A DNA stretch of 17,973 bases from JBAXEO01 sp964541375 (GCA_964541375.1 CAZIPT010000042.1:1-17973), one strand, 5' to 3'. Numbered from the stretch's first letter, positions 1-6,903 are shown. The notes: generated by a model not told the origin, from the sequence alone. Numbers and translations: made by a program.

Positions 1-801
1 GAGAGCCACGACGATGGCGTTCGTGCCGCTTTCGGCAAGAAGCACTACACGATGGAGCAGGTTGAGAAGACGGTTGTCTCGGCGCTGAAGAACGGCTGCA
101 GTCGCTTCGACCTGTACTTCATGACCGGCATTCCGTCTCAGACGGCAGCGTCGGTGCGTGAGACCACCGAGTACGTGCGCCACCTCTACGAGGTCGTCGG
201 CCACGACAAGCGTCTGCTGTGCTTCACGAGCCCGATGGCGCCGTTCCTCGATCCCGGGTCGATCGCTTTCGACAATCCGGAGGCTCATGGCTACACGCTG
301 CGCGCCAAGACGCTCGAGGAGCACCGCGAGCGTCTGGTTCTGCCGTCATGGAAGCACATCATGAACTACGAAAGCGCGTCGATGAGCCCCGACGAGATGG
401 TCGAGTCCACTTACGACGCCGCGATCGGAATCAACCGCGTCAAGGCCGAAGCCGGCATCATCGACCCCGCGACTGCCAACCTGACCGAGACCCGCATCAC
501 TGAGGCGCGTTCGGCCATGGCCCGCATCGACGCGATCATGGCCGGCCCCGAGGCGACTCGAGAGCCCGCGATCAAGGGCCTCAAGGAGGAGTTCGACCGC
601 CTTTCACAGTCCACCGTCGCCGACAAGAACGAGCTGAACTGGCCGCGTTCGACTACTATCAAGCACGTCGCGGCCTGCGCCGGGCTGTTCGTCCGAGAGA
701 ACGTCGCGAACATCCTGGCGGGAGGCCGAGGCGAGATGTCGCCGGCAACGTCCGACCAGCCGGTGATCAAGACAGCGATAGTCGAAGCCCCGGAGGCCTG
801 A
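1..801 (+). CDS. Radical SAM (probably B12-binding) protein, C-terminal part, 5' truncated
   Basis: The reading frame is open from base 1, so the gene starts upstream of the window; 266 codons plus a TGA stop are visible. The visible part begins with ESHDDGVRAAFGKKHYT and then a stretch ending FDLYFMTGIP, which looks like a late beta-strand of a radical SAM TIM barrel. After it comes SPMAPFLDPGS and a long helical tail. This arrangement is familiar from cobalamin-binding-domain/radical SAM proteins, but the CxxxCxxC cluster motif and any B12 domain would lie upstream and cannot be seen. The substrate is unknown. The tail beyond about residue 150 looks helical and has no motif I recognise. The gene stops 7 bases before menG, which suggests co-transcription and perhaps a link to quinone metabolism, but that is inference from position only. 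An internal ATG at 52 is not a likely start. Confidence 0.6.
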   Translation, partial: ESHDDGVRAAFGKKHYTMEQVEKTVVSALKNGCSRFDLYFMTGIPSQTAASVRETTEYVRHLYEVVGHDKRLLCFTSPMAPFLDPGSIAFDNPEAHGYTLRAKTLEEHRERLVLPSWKHIMNYESASMSPDEMVESTYDAAIGINRVKAEAGIIDPATANLTETRITEARSAMARIDAIMAGPEATREPAIKGLKEEFDRLSQSTVADKNELNWPRSTTIKHVAACAGLFVRENVANILAGGRGEMSPATSDQPVIKTAIVEAPEA

Positions 802-808
802 GCCACAC

Positions 809-1531
809 ATGACCGACACGCAACCGACGCCCGGCCGTCCGACGACCGAGCGCGTTCAAGGCATCTTCTCGTCCATTGCCGACCGCTACGACGTGTTCAA
901 CGCGATGGCGTCGCTCGGCATCGACCGCGGCTGGCGCAAGCAGCTCGTCCGAGCATGCGCCCTCAACTCCGACTCTCGCGTGCTCGACCTGTGCTCCGGC
1001 ACGGGTGACGTCGCCTTCGCCCTCGCCGAGCAGGGCCGTCCCGCCGAGGTGGTCGCCACTGACTTCGTCCCGGAGATGCTTGCCGTCGCCGAGAAGAAGG
1101 CCGTCGAGCGCCGGACCGAGACGCCGGTCTTGTTCTCGGTGGCTGACGCGCAAGATCTACCGTTTCCCGACGAGAGCTTCGACGTGGTCACGGTGGCGTT
1201 CGGTGTGCGGAACCTCCCCGAGCGCGAGCGCAACTTCACCGAGGTGCTGCGCGTGCTCAAGCCGGGTGGGCGCTACGTGATCCTGGAGTTCTCGACGCCG
1301 GGATTCGCCCCGTGGCGCGCGGTGTACCACGTCTACCTGCGCCAGGCGATTCCCGCCATCGGCGGGGTTCTCACTGGTGACCGTGCCGGCTTCGTCTACC
1401 TCAACGACTCGATCCGGCAGTTCCCCACGCAGCCGCAGCTCACGGCCGAGCTGCGCGAGGCGGGCTTCTCGGCGATTTCGTGGAAGGACCTGACCGGCGG
1501 CATCGTCGCCCTTCATACCGCTGTCAAGTAG
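809..1531 (+). CDS. menG: Demethylmenaquinone methyltransferase (MenG/UbiE family)
   Basis: SAM-dependent C-methyltransferase that converts demethylmenaquinone to menaquinone, the last step of menaquinone synthesis. The 240-aa length is normal for the family. The N-terminal UbiE signature is present (RYDVFNAMASLGIDRGWR, residues 26-43). The SAM-binding motif I is VLDLCSGTGD (58-67), followed by an acidic residue at D85 (VVATDF). The second signature is at about 145-163, with RVLKPGG and ILEFSTP. A GGAGG sequence at 792-796 precedes the ATG by 12 bases, which is slightly long; no better start is seen. The gene follows the radical SAM gene by 7 bases and precedes the amidohydrolase by 83 bases. 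No ubiquinone genes are present and the setting looks anaerobic, so menaquinone is the expected substrate rather than ubiquinone precursors. Confidence 0.93.
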   Translation: MTDTQPTPGRPTTERVQGIFSSIADRYDVFNAMASLGIDRGWRKQLVRACALNSDSRVLDLCSGTGDVAFALAEQGRPAEVVATDFVPEMLAVAEKKAVERRTETPVLFSVADAQDLPFPDESFDVVTVAFGVRNLPERERNFTEVLRVLKPGGRYVILEFSTPGFAPWRAVYHVYLRQAIPAIGGVLTGDRAGFVYLNDSIRQFPTQPQLTAELREAGFSAISWKDLTGGIVALHTAVK

Positions 1532-1578
1532 ATCGCTGCTTCATCGCTCGTACCGGTCGGAAGGGTGCCGGGCTGCGG

Positions 1579-1584
1579 TAGAAT
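1579..1584 (+). promoter_or_regulatory. Candidate -10 box (TAGAAT) upstream of the amidohydrolase
   Basis: TAGAAT lies within GGTAGAATC (1577-1585), 30 bases before the ATG at 1615. No good -35 hexamer is found 16-18 bases upstream, so this is a partial promoter call. The same nine bases occur in front of mdh at 11615-11623. Confidence 0.4.
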
Positions 1585-1614
1585 CGGGACGATCCTACGA
1601 ACCGGAGGAATCCC

Positions 1615-2961
1615 ATGCTGCTTACTGCACGCTACGTGCTTCCAGTCGCTGCACCCCATATCGAGTACGGGGCGGTGCTGGTGCAAGGCGACCAGATCGT
1701 GGAGATTGGCGACTTCGAGCATCTGCGTGCGCTCCATCCCAACGAGCCGGTCCGCGATTTCGGCCTGGCAGCGATCATGCCCGGCTTTGTAGACCTGCAC
1801 ACGCATCTTGAGTACACCGCTATGCGCGGGCTCGTCGACGACCTGCCTTACTCGCAATGGAAGCTGCAGCTCATGCAGAAGGAGCAGCTCTTCTCGAGCC
1901 AGGACTGGGACGACTCGGCGCTTCTTGGCGCTCTGGAGGCACTGCAGTCGGGGATCACCACGGTGGCCGACATCACCGAGACCGGCGCCTCGGGTCGCGC
2001 CGCCAACGCGAGCGGGCTCCGCGCGACGATCTATCGCGAGGTCTCCACGATGGAGAAGAACATGGTCTCCTCGGTCATGGAGCGCGCCGCTTCCGACATC
2101 GAGACATGGCGTTCCACAACCGACGCCTCACGCCTGACCATCGGAATCGCGCCCCACGCGCCCTACTCGTGTCATCCGGAACTCTTCCGCAAAGTCGCCG
2201 ACTACGCCAAGGACGGGACCCCCGTCGCGATCCACCTTGCCGGGAGCTATGAGGAATACCAGTTCGTGAAATACGGCTCCTCGATGCTCGCTACCGACGT
2301 GCGCGACACCTACGATGCACACGCTCCGGCGTGGCTTCCCACGGGAGTGAGCCCGGTTCGCTACGTACTGCAGTGGGGCCTCTACGAGGTGCCGAACCTC
2401 ATGGCTGTGCACTGCACGCAGGTTGACGACGGCGACATCGAGATCCTGGCGCGGCACGACGTGGCGATCGCCCACTGCCCGCGCTGCGAGGCCAAGCTGG
2501 GTATGGGCACCGCGCCGGTCGAGAAGTTCCTCCGAGCCGGTCTGCGCGTGGGTCTCGGCACCGATTCGCCGGCGGCCTCGAACTCGATGGACGTGTTCGA
2601 GGAGATGCGCGTCGGTCTGCTGGTTCGCCGAGCAACCCTGGGTGAGCACCACTTCATGAACGCGCGGCAGTTCGTCAAGATGGCGACCCTGGACGCGGCA
2701 CGCGCACTGGGCGTCGACGACCGCCTTGGTTCACTTGAGCCGGGCAAGCAGGCCGACCTGATCGCAGTCGACCTGTCCAAGTCGCACCAGATTCCGACGC
2801 ATTATCCCTACAGCACCCTCGTTCACACCGCCAATCAGGAGAACATCCTGGCGACCATGGTCGCCGGCCAGATCGTGTACGAGAGCAGGGTTTGGCGCGA
2901 CGTCGACCACGAGCGGGTCTTCGCCCGCGCCGAAGAGATGCGGATGAAGCTCCGCGTCTAG
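1615..2961 (+). CDS. TRZ/ATZ-family amidohydrolase, candidate aminodeoxyfutalosine deaminase
   Basis: Zinc-dependent deaminase of the amidohydrolase superfamily (cytosine deaminase/TRZ-ATZ branch), 448 aa. Metal and catalytic residues can be read in order: HTH at 62-64 (LHTHLEY), H181 in APHAPYS, H207 in AIHLAGS, H266 in AVHCTQ, H287 in AHCPR and D317 in GTDSPAAS. The C-terminal LGSLEPGKQADLIAVD (371-386) is the usual return to the beta-sandwich domain. A strong GGAGG at 1604-1608 sits 6 bases from the ATG. The family covers S-adenosylhomocysteine, 5'-methylthioadenosine, guanine, triazine and 6-aminodeoxyfutalosine deaminases. Sitting directly after menG, it could be the futalosine-pathway deaminase (MqnX-like). 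That substrate is inferred from context and not proven by any residue I can name; MTA/SAH deaminase is the main alternative. Confidence 0.8.
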   Translation: MLLTARYVLPVAAPHIEYGAVLVQGDQIVEIGDFEHLRALHPNEPVRDFGLAAIMPGFVDLHTHLEYTAMRGLVDDLPYSQWKLQLMQKEQLFSSQDWDDSALLGALEALQSGITTVADITETGASGRAANASGLRATIYREVSTMEKNMVSSVMERAASDIETWRSTTDASRLTIGIAPHAPYSCHPELFRKVADYAKDGTPVAIHLAGSYEEYQFVKYGSSMLATDVRDTYDAHAPAWLPTGVSPVRYVLQWGLYEVPNLMAVHCTQVDDGDIEILARHDVAIAHCPRCEAKLGMGTAPVEKFLRAGLRVGLGTDSPAASNSMDVFEEMRVGLLVRRATLGEHHFMNARQFVKMATLDAARALGVDDRLGSLEPGKQADLIAVDLSKSHQIPTHYPYSTLVHTANQENILATMVAGQIVYESRVWRDVDHERVFARAEEMRMKLRV

Positions 2962-3186
2962 TGTGGAACGATCGAGCGGCTGCGCACATCCCTCGAGTGA
3001 GCGCCGAGAGGCCCGTTCCGCGTCTTCATGCTTGCTTAGGAATCATTCGGGTTTGGCGGGCGAGTTGCTGTTCGCGTTACGGAATCGCAGCACATCTCGG
3101 TGAGAAACGCGCTATACTACCCGAGATTCAGGCAGGCTCAGGCGTGGGGCAGTGTGTTCCGTGCCGCAAAACCAGGAGGATTGCAC
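2962..3186. other. Intergenic region with candidate promoter
   Basis: 225 bases without a convincing gene. It contains a weak inverted repeat (GGAACG 2965-2970 with CGTTCC 3014-3019) that has no T-run, and a TATACT -10-like hexamer at 3113-3118. Nothing else recognisable. Confidence 0.5.
3113..3118 (+). promoter_or_regulatory. Candidate -10 box (TATACT)
   Basis: TATACT stands out in an otherwise GC-rich stretch, 69 bases upstream of the GTG at 3187. No clear -35 is present at the expected distance. It would drive the small membrane protein gene. Confidence 0.4.
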
Positions 3187-3609
3187 GTGAGCGACCAAGA
3201 TTTCTTCTTCGACGAAGACGACAAGCCAGCCAAGGATGCCGGCGAGGCTTCCAAGAAGGCGGGCTCTTCTCCTTCTTCCGGCGGCTCAAGCTCGACCAAC
3301 AAGAGCGCGACCAGCAAGAGCGCGACCAGCAACAGCGCGCCAGAGCCAGAGTCCTTTTCGGCCCAGAGCGTCTCGATGACGATCGCCATTCTCATCGGCG
3401 TGATTGGGATCCTTCTGGGCGCGGTGATCGGGCTGTTTGTCGGCAAGAGCATCGCAGCGCCGTCTGCGGCTGTCGTTCCCGCTGCGGCCACGGGGGGCGG
3501 CACCACGCAGCAGGCGCCACAGCTCACCCCAGAGCAGCTTCAGGGCGGGCAGCTTCCCAAGGGTCATCCCTCGGTTGGCGGAGCGGCGACCAGCACGCCG
3601 AAGCCGTAG
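3187..3609 (+). CDS. Small single-pass membrane protein, low-complexity, unknown function
   Basis: Not recognised. The GTG at 3187 is chosen because AGGAGGA (3174-3180) lies 6 bases before it; the open frame extends further upstream but has no such signal. The product has 140 aa. Residues 5-24 are acidic and lysine-rich (DFFFDEDDKPAKD). Residues 25-58 are a Ser/Thr/Ala/Lys-rich linker with an exact duplicated 15-base unit. One hydrophobic helix follows at about 64-86 (IAILIGVIGILLGAVIGLF). The C-terminal tail (90-140) is Ala/Pro/Gln/Gly-rich and ends in TSTPKP. No signal-peptidase site is evident, so it is probably anchored by the single helix. A terminator-like hairpin separates it from the TPR-like gene that follows, which is also a single-helix membrane protein, so a common role at the cell surface is possible. 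Confidence 0.7.
   Translation: MSDQDFFFDEDDKPAKDAGEASKKAGSSPSSGGSSSTNKSATSKSATSNSAPEPESFSAQSVSMTIAILIGVIGILLGAVIGLFVGKSIAAPSAAVVPAAATGGGTTQQAPQLTPEQLQGGQLPKGHPSVGGAATSTPKP
3301..3330 (+). repeat. Exact tandem duplication of a 15-bp unit
   Basis: The unit AAGAGCGCGACCAGC occurs twice head to tail (3301-3315, 3316-3330), encoding KSATS twice. A degenerate third copy follows. The repeat is in frame in the serine/threonine-rich linker and could change in length by slippage without a frameshift. Confidence 0.85.
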
Positions 3610-3627
3610 CACGTATCGAAACCCAAG

Positions 3628-3671
3628 GGGCCCGGCGCTCGGCCAACACGGCTGACCCGGGCCCTCTTCTT
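3628..3671 (+). terminator. Probable terminator after the small membrane protein gene
   Basis: GGGCCCGG (3628-3635) pairs perfectly with CCGGGCCC (3657-3664), followed by TCTTCTT at 3665-3671. The T-run is interrupted by C, so termination may be partial and the TPR-like gene could be reached by read-through. Confidence 0.6.
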
Positions 3672-3697
3672 GGCGGCATCGTCGGAGGAGAACTGTA

Positions 3698-4378
3698 GTG
3701 GCGATCAACAAGGCAAAGACCTCACCGGTGATGAAGGCGTTCATCATCGTCCTCATCATCGCGTTTGTGGGGACCATCGGCTATGCGGGTGTGGACAGCA
3801 TCTTCAAGCTCTTCACCCAGCCTGCAGCCCAGTCGACGACGACGACGGCCACCCCCGCTGCAACCGTGGAGCAGATCAACGCTCAGTTCCAGCCGGGCAT
3901 TACCGCTTTGACCGCAGCCGCGGCCAGCGATCCGACGAGCTACACGGCGCAAGTCAATCTCGGCAATGCGTACTTCGACTGGGGGCAGACGCTGTCGACT
4001 CCGGCCGAGGGCCAGAGCGAGATATCGACGGCCGCAGCGGCAGCCGCCGGACCGCTCTGGGCCTCTTCCAGGGCCGCGTACGCCAAGGCCGTCAAGATCA
4101 AGGCCGGCGACCCGGCGGTCGAGACCGACATGGCGATCGTCACGTTCTATAGCGGTGAGACGACTGAGGCGATCGTCATTGCGGAGCGTGTGTCAAAGTC
4201 GCAGCCAGACTTCGCGCAGGTGTGGCTCAACCTGGGCGTGTTCTACGCCAACTCGGGTCAGAACGCCAAAGCGATCGCGGCGTTCGAGCGATACTTGAAG
4301 CTCGATCCTAAGGGCCAAAACGCGTCGTTCGCTCAGGATCAGCTCAAGGCACTGAAGGCGGCGCCGACCACGCCGTAG
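3698..4378 (+). CDS. Membrane-anchored TPR-like protein
   Basis: 226 aa, starting at a GTG with GGAGGAG (3684-3690) 7 bases upstream. The N-terminus is basic (KAKTSPVMK) and is followed by one hydrophobic helix at about 13-31, an uncleaved signal-anchor by appearance. A Thr/Ala-rich linker (44-56) leads to helical repeats. The clearest tetratricopeptide repeat is at about 171-205 (AQVWLNLGVFYANSGQNAKA, then FERYLKLDP). Less regular copies lie at about 80-95 (AQVNLGNAYFDWG) and 138-168. TPR modules mediate protein-protein contacts; here they would face outside the cytoplasm. The layout resembles TPR proteins associated with cytochrome c biogenesis or cell-envelope assembly, but nothing nearby confirms either. 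The partner is unknown. Confidence 0.75.
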   Translation: MAINKAKTSPVMKAFIIVLIIAFVGTIGYAGVDSIFKLFTQPAAQSTTTTATPAATVEQINAQFQPGITALTAAAASDPTSYTAQVNLGNAYFDWGQTLSTPAEGQSEISTAAAAAAGPLWASSRAAYAKAVKIKAGDPAVETDMAIVTFYSGETTEAIVIAERVSKSQPDFAQVWLNLGVFYANSGQNAKAIAAFERYLKLDPKGQNASFAQDQLKALKAAPTTP

Positions 4379-4415
4379 TGTCGAGGTAGTCGAGCAGGTC
4401 TCCAGCGGAGAACGG

Positions 4416-4452
4416 AAGGGCGGGCACCCTGACAGGGAACCCGCCCTTTCTT
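4416..4452 (+). terminator. Strong terminator between convergent genes
   Basis: AAGGGCGGG (4416-4424) pairs with CCCGCCCTT (4440-4448), and the loop holds a second small stem (CCCT/AGGG, 4427-4437). TTTCTT follows on the + strand. It lies between the TPR-like gene (+) and the STAS gene ending at 4475 (-). The stem could serve both strands, but the T-run favours the + strand. Confidence 0.8.
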
Positions 4453-4474
4453 GCGTTGGCCTTGAGGACGACTG

Positions 4475-4831
4475 CTAAGCGTTTGGCGTGTGGTGCCCCA
4501 GCACCTGCACCGCCTCGTCCATCGTCGACGCCGTCGCGAAGATGCCGTTGAGTCGTGTGAGCGACAGGATGTTGTCGACGGTCTCGTTGGTCACGAGCAC
4601 CAACCGGCCACCGACCACCGCGTACTCCTTGGACATGGACAGCAGCAGACCCAGCCCAGAGCTGTCCAGGTACTCAAGGCCGCTCAGGTCGACCACCGCC
4701 GATCGGGGCTCCGACTTGAGTATCCGGTCTATGCTCATGCGGAACTGGGAGCACTCTCCATAGTCTAAGTCCCCAGCCAGCGATAGATGCCAGTACTTCG
4801 GTTCCTGCTCCAAATCCAGCGAGAGCGCCAT
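4475..4831 (-). CDS. STAS-domain anti-sigma factor antagonist (SpoIIAA/RsbV-like)
   Basis: A 118-aa protein consisting of a single STAS domain, the usual size for a stand-alone antagonist. Such proteins bind a serine-kinase anti-sigma factor when unphosphorylated and so release the sigma factor. The phosphoacceptor motif is YLDSSGLG (54-61), with S57/S58 as the candidate phosphorylation site. A conserved strand precedes it (SAVVDLSGLE). The start at 4831 has GAGGAAGGG-like sequence upstream on the minus strand (about 4839-4847). It is the only minus-strand gene in the window and is divergent from a second STAS gene at 4957. No kinase or sigma gene is in view, so the partner must be encoded elsewhere. 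Confidence 0.88.
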   Translation of the reverse strand: MALSLDLEQEPKYWHLSLAGDLDYGECSQFRMSIDRILKSEPRSAVVDLSGLEYLDSSGLGLLLSMSKEYAVVGGRLVLVTNETVDNILSLTRLNGIFATASTMDEAVQVLGHHTPNA

Positions 4832-4886
4832 GCCAGACCCTTCCTCGGGAAGTTGCTCGATATGTTGTTACCCAGACACCGCGCTC

Positions 4887-4915
4887 TTGGAGCACAATGG
4901 TGCGAGCGCTACAAT
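4887..4915 (+). promoter_or_regulatory. Candidate sigma-70-type promoter for the + strand STAS gene
   Basis: TTGGAG (4887-4892) and TACAAT (4910-4915) are separated by 17 bases, the ideal spacing. Transcription would start near 4922, about 35 bases before the ATG at 4957. It lies in the 125-base gap between the two divergent STAS genes. I see no equally good promoter for the minus-strand gene. Confidence 0.55.
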
Positions 4916-4956
4916 TCCACCATCGTCCTCCGACATCGCAGGGAGTATCGGTATCC

Positions 4957-5292
4957 ATGGAACTAGGTATCCGAACGGAACGGGACGGCAGCGTCTGCAC
5001 CGTGGTGCTCGAGGGTGAGGTTGACGTCTACACTGCACCGCAGCTCAAAGCGGAGTTGGTGAAACTGATCGACGACGGTTGCGTCAGTATGATCCTCGAT
5101 CTGGAGAAGGTCGCCTTCATCGACAGCTCGGGGCTCGGGGTCCTCGTCGGCGCACTTCGGCGAGCTCGCGAGAAGGGCGGAGCCGTGCGCATCATATGTA
5201 CTCGCGATAGCGTCCTGAAGATCTTCAGGATCACCGGTTTGGACAAAGTCTTCCCGATCTTCTCCGACGCTGCTGAGGCTCGCGAGTTCTAG
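4957..5292 (+). CDS. STAS-domain anti-sigma factor antagonist (second copy)
   Basis: A 111-aa single STAS domain. It has the conserved opening EGEVDVYTAPQLK and the phosphoacceptor motif FIDSSGLGVL at about residues 54-63. The C-terminal helix region contains KIFRITGLDKVFPIF, typical of SpoIIAA/RsbV proteins. The ATG at 4957 is preferred over the upstream ATG at 4897 because the family begins at this point and GGGAG (4941-4945) lies 11 bases ahead. The product differs clearly in sequence from the neighbour at 4475-4831, so they are not a recent duplication. The tat genes follow after 85 bases. A role in a partner-switching stress or developmental pathway is likely, but the pathway itself cannot be named. 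Confidence 0.9.
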   Translation: MELGIRTERDGSVCTVVLEGEVDVYTAPQLKAELVKLIDDGCVSMILDLEKVAFIDSSGLGVLVGALRRAREKGGAVRIICTRDSVLKIFRITGLDKVFPIFSDAAEAREF

Positions 5293-5377
5293 CGAGCCGC
5301 GGATAGGCGGCCGGCACGGCAGCAACGGCACGGCGGTTGCGTGCGTCGGCATGGAAGCGTCGTGAAAGGGTGGGCTT

Positions 5378-5677
5378 GTGTTCGGAATCAGTGGGACGGA
5401 ACTCGTCCTTATCGCGGTATTCGTCCTCATAATCTTCGGGCCCGACAAGATTCCCGAAATAGCGCGCACGGTGAGCAAGGCCGTTGCGACGTTCAAGCGT
5501 GTTCAAGAGGATACCGAGCGGCTCATCAAGGCCGAGATGTTCACGGCCGACGCTGTGGCGACCGACGCCGACAGTGATTCCGCCGTTTCTAACCCCGCGG
5601 GTAGCGCCACCGAAACCGTTGCCTCAACGCTGTACATGGCCAATGACGACGACGATGAGGAGGAAGAAGAGGAGTAG
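5378..5677 (+). CDS. tatA: Twin-arginine translocase subunit, TatA/TatB family
   Basis: Small Tat component that works with TatC to export folded proteins. The 99-aa product has the expected short N-terminus (MFGISGTEL), one membrane helix at about 8-20 (LVLIAVFVLIIFG), the FGP hinge and an amphipathic helix (DKIPEIARTVSKAVATFKRV). The GPDKIP hinge is closer to TatB than to E. coli TatA, so tatB is a possible alternative name. The start is GTG, with a GAAAGGG-like signal about 8 bases ahead. The C-terminus is unusual: four Asp and six Glu in a row, encoded by a purine-rich tract at 5645-5674. tatC follows in the same frame 15 bases after the TAG stop. Only one TatA-like gene is visible; another may exist elsewhere. 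Confidence 0.88.
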   Translation: MFGISGTELVLIAVFVLIIFGPDKIPEIARTVSKAVATFKRVQEDTERLIKAEMFTADAVATDADSDSAVSNPAGSATETVASTLYMANDDDDEEEEEE

Positions 5678-5685
5678 TCTCCTCT
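5668..5685 (+). promoter_or_regulatory. Hairpin over the tatA stop codon and the tatC Shine-Dalgarno
   Basis: AGAGGAG (5668-5674) and CTCCTCT (5679-5685) are perfectly complementary around a TAGT loop that includes the tatA stop TAG. The 5' arm is the only SD-like sequence before tatC (ATG 5693), and it lies 18 bases away. A terminating tatA ribosome would open this stem. Confidence 0.5.
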
Positions 5686-5692
5686 CTCATTT

Positions 5693-6460
5693 ATGCCGAT
5701 CACTCCTTCACGCATGCCCTTCTTCGACCACATCGCCGAACTCCGGCGTCGTATCGTGGTCATCGCCGTCACGATAATCGTTGGCTCGATGGCGCTGTAC
5801 ACCTGGGGCTGGGACATCTTCAACCTGGTGATGGCACCGATCACGCCGCTTCTCAACGGCATCAAGTGGCAGATATTCACGCCGTTCGGGACATTCGGCC
5901 TGCGGTTCACGGTTGCGTTCTATGCCTCGTTGGTGGTGGGCGGGCCCATCATCATCTGGCAGATAATGGCGTTCTTCCTCCCTGCGCTGCGGGAGAAGGA
6001 GCGGCGCTACGTCATTCCAACGTTCATCGCTCTGGTCGTTCTGTTCATCGCGGGCGTTTCGTTTTGCTACTTCATCATCCTGAGCACGGCCTTCTCGTGG
6101 ATCTTCGCGCAGGGTGCCGCGTCAATCGGGGTGACCCCCGACGCATCGAAGTATTTCCAGGGCGTCATCATGATGCTGCTCGGATTTGGGATAGGTTTCG
6201 AGCTGCCCGTGGTCGTCTTCTATCTGGTCATCTTCAACATCGTGCCGTACGCGAAGCTTCGTTCGAGCTGGCGTGTTGTGTACGTCGTCCTCATGGTTGT
6301 TGCCTCGGCCGCTACCCCCGATTGGTCGCCGTGGACCATGGGCGGCCTCTACGTGGCGCTCGTCCTGCTCTATGAAGTCTCCATGCTGCTCGCCCGCGTG
6401 ACACTGCGCAAGCGCATCCTGGCGCAGAAGCGCGCCGAGCTCGCTTTGGACGAGGAGTAG
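5693..6460 (+). CDS. tatC: Sec-independent protein translocase TatC
   Basis: Core receptor of the Tat system, which binds twin-arginine signal peptides. The 255-aa length and six hydrophobic helices fit the family. The N-terminal motif FFDHIAELRRR (10-20) is present. The cytoplasmic loop contains FFLPALREKERR (94-105), including F94 and E103, equivalent to the residues needed for signal-peptide binding in E. coli TatC. GFGIGFELPVV (164-174) carries the intramembrane glutamate E170. The C-terminal tail is charged (KRILAQKRAELALDEE). The start could also be the ATG at 5714, which is still upstream of the first motif. Neither has a normally spaced ribosome site. Translational coupling to tatA is likely. 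hypA follows after 30 bases. Confidence 0.95.
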   Translation: MPITPSRMPFFDHIAELRRRIVVIAVTIIVGSMALYTWGWDIFNLVMAPITPLLNGIKWQIFTPFGTFGLRFTVAFYASLVVGGPIIIWQIMAFFLPALREKERRYVIPTFIALVVLFIAGVSFCYFIILSTAFSWIFAQGAASIGVTPDASKYFQGVIMMLLGFGIGFELPVVVFYLVIFNIVPYAKLRSSWRVVYVVLMVVASAATPDWSPWTMGGLYVALVLLYEVSMLLARVTLRKRILAQKRAELALDEE

Positions 6461-6490
6461 GGCACTCGCCCCATCAGGAAGGGTCACGAC

Positions 6491-6901
6491 GTGCACGAAA
6501 TGGGCATCATGAGCGGTATCCTCGAGTCGTCCTTCGACGCAGCCGAGAAGGCTGGCGCACAGCGCATCACGGAAATCCGCATCACCATCGGCGAGCTCAC
6601 CGAGATCCAGGAGTTCGCGCTCGACTTTGCGTTCGAGTCGATGACTCCCGGAACGATGGCCGAGGGTGCCAAGCTGGTCGTCACCACTATCGCGCCGAGT
6701 TCGCGATGTCGTGAGTGTGGCCTGGAATACGACCACGATCGCTTTGAGATGATCTGTCCGTCCTGCGGCAGCTTCAATGTCGAACCGCTGACCGGGCGGG
6801 AACTACGCATAGACAGCATCGAGGCCGACGACGGTGAGGACATCCTCGCCGATGAGTCCGACGACAAGCCTCAAGAGACCCCGAGCGCCCCTGAGGAGTG
6901 A
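6491..6901 (+). CDS. hypA: Hydrogenase nickel-incorporation protein HypA
   Basis: Nickel metallochaperone that delivers Ni to [NiFe] hydrogenase together with HypB. The GTG-initiated product begins MHEMGI, where His2 is the essential nickel ligand. The zinc site has two CxxC pairs: C73/C76 (CREC) and C89/C92 (CPSC). AGGAAGGG at 6476-6483 lies 7 bases ahead of the start. The protein has 136 aa, longer than the usual 110-120, because of an acidic tail from about residue 111 (EADDGEDILADESDD) that could bind metal or simply be a flexible extension. The stop lies just inside the hypB translation signal. No other hyp genes or hydrogenase subunits are in the window. Confidence 0.95.
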   Translation: MHEMGIMSGILESSFDAAEKAGAQRITEIRITIGELTEIQEFALDFAFESMTPGTMAEGAKLVVTTIAPSSRCRECGLEYDHDRFEMICPSCGSFNVEPLTGRELRIDSIEADDGEDILADESDDKPQETPSAPEE

Positions 6902-6903
6902 GT

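Noticed and set aside
2965..3019. Inverted repeat GGAACG/CGTTCC as terminator of the deaminase gene
   Set aside because: The stem is short, the loop long, and no T-run follows.
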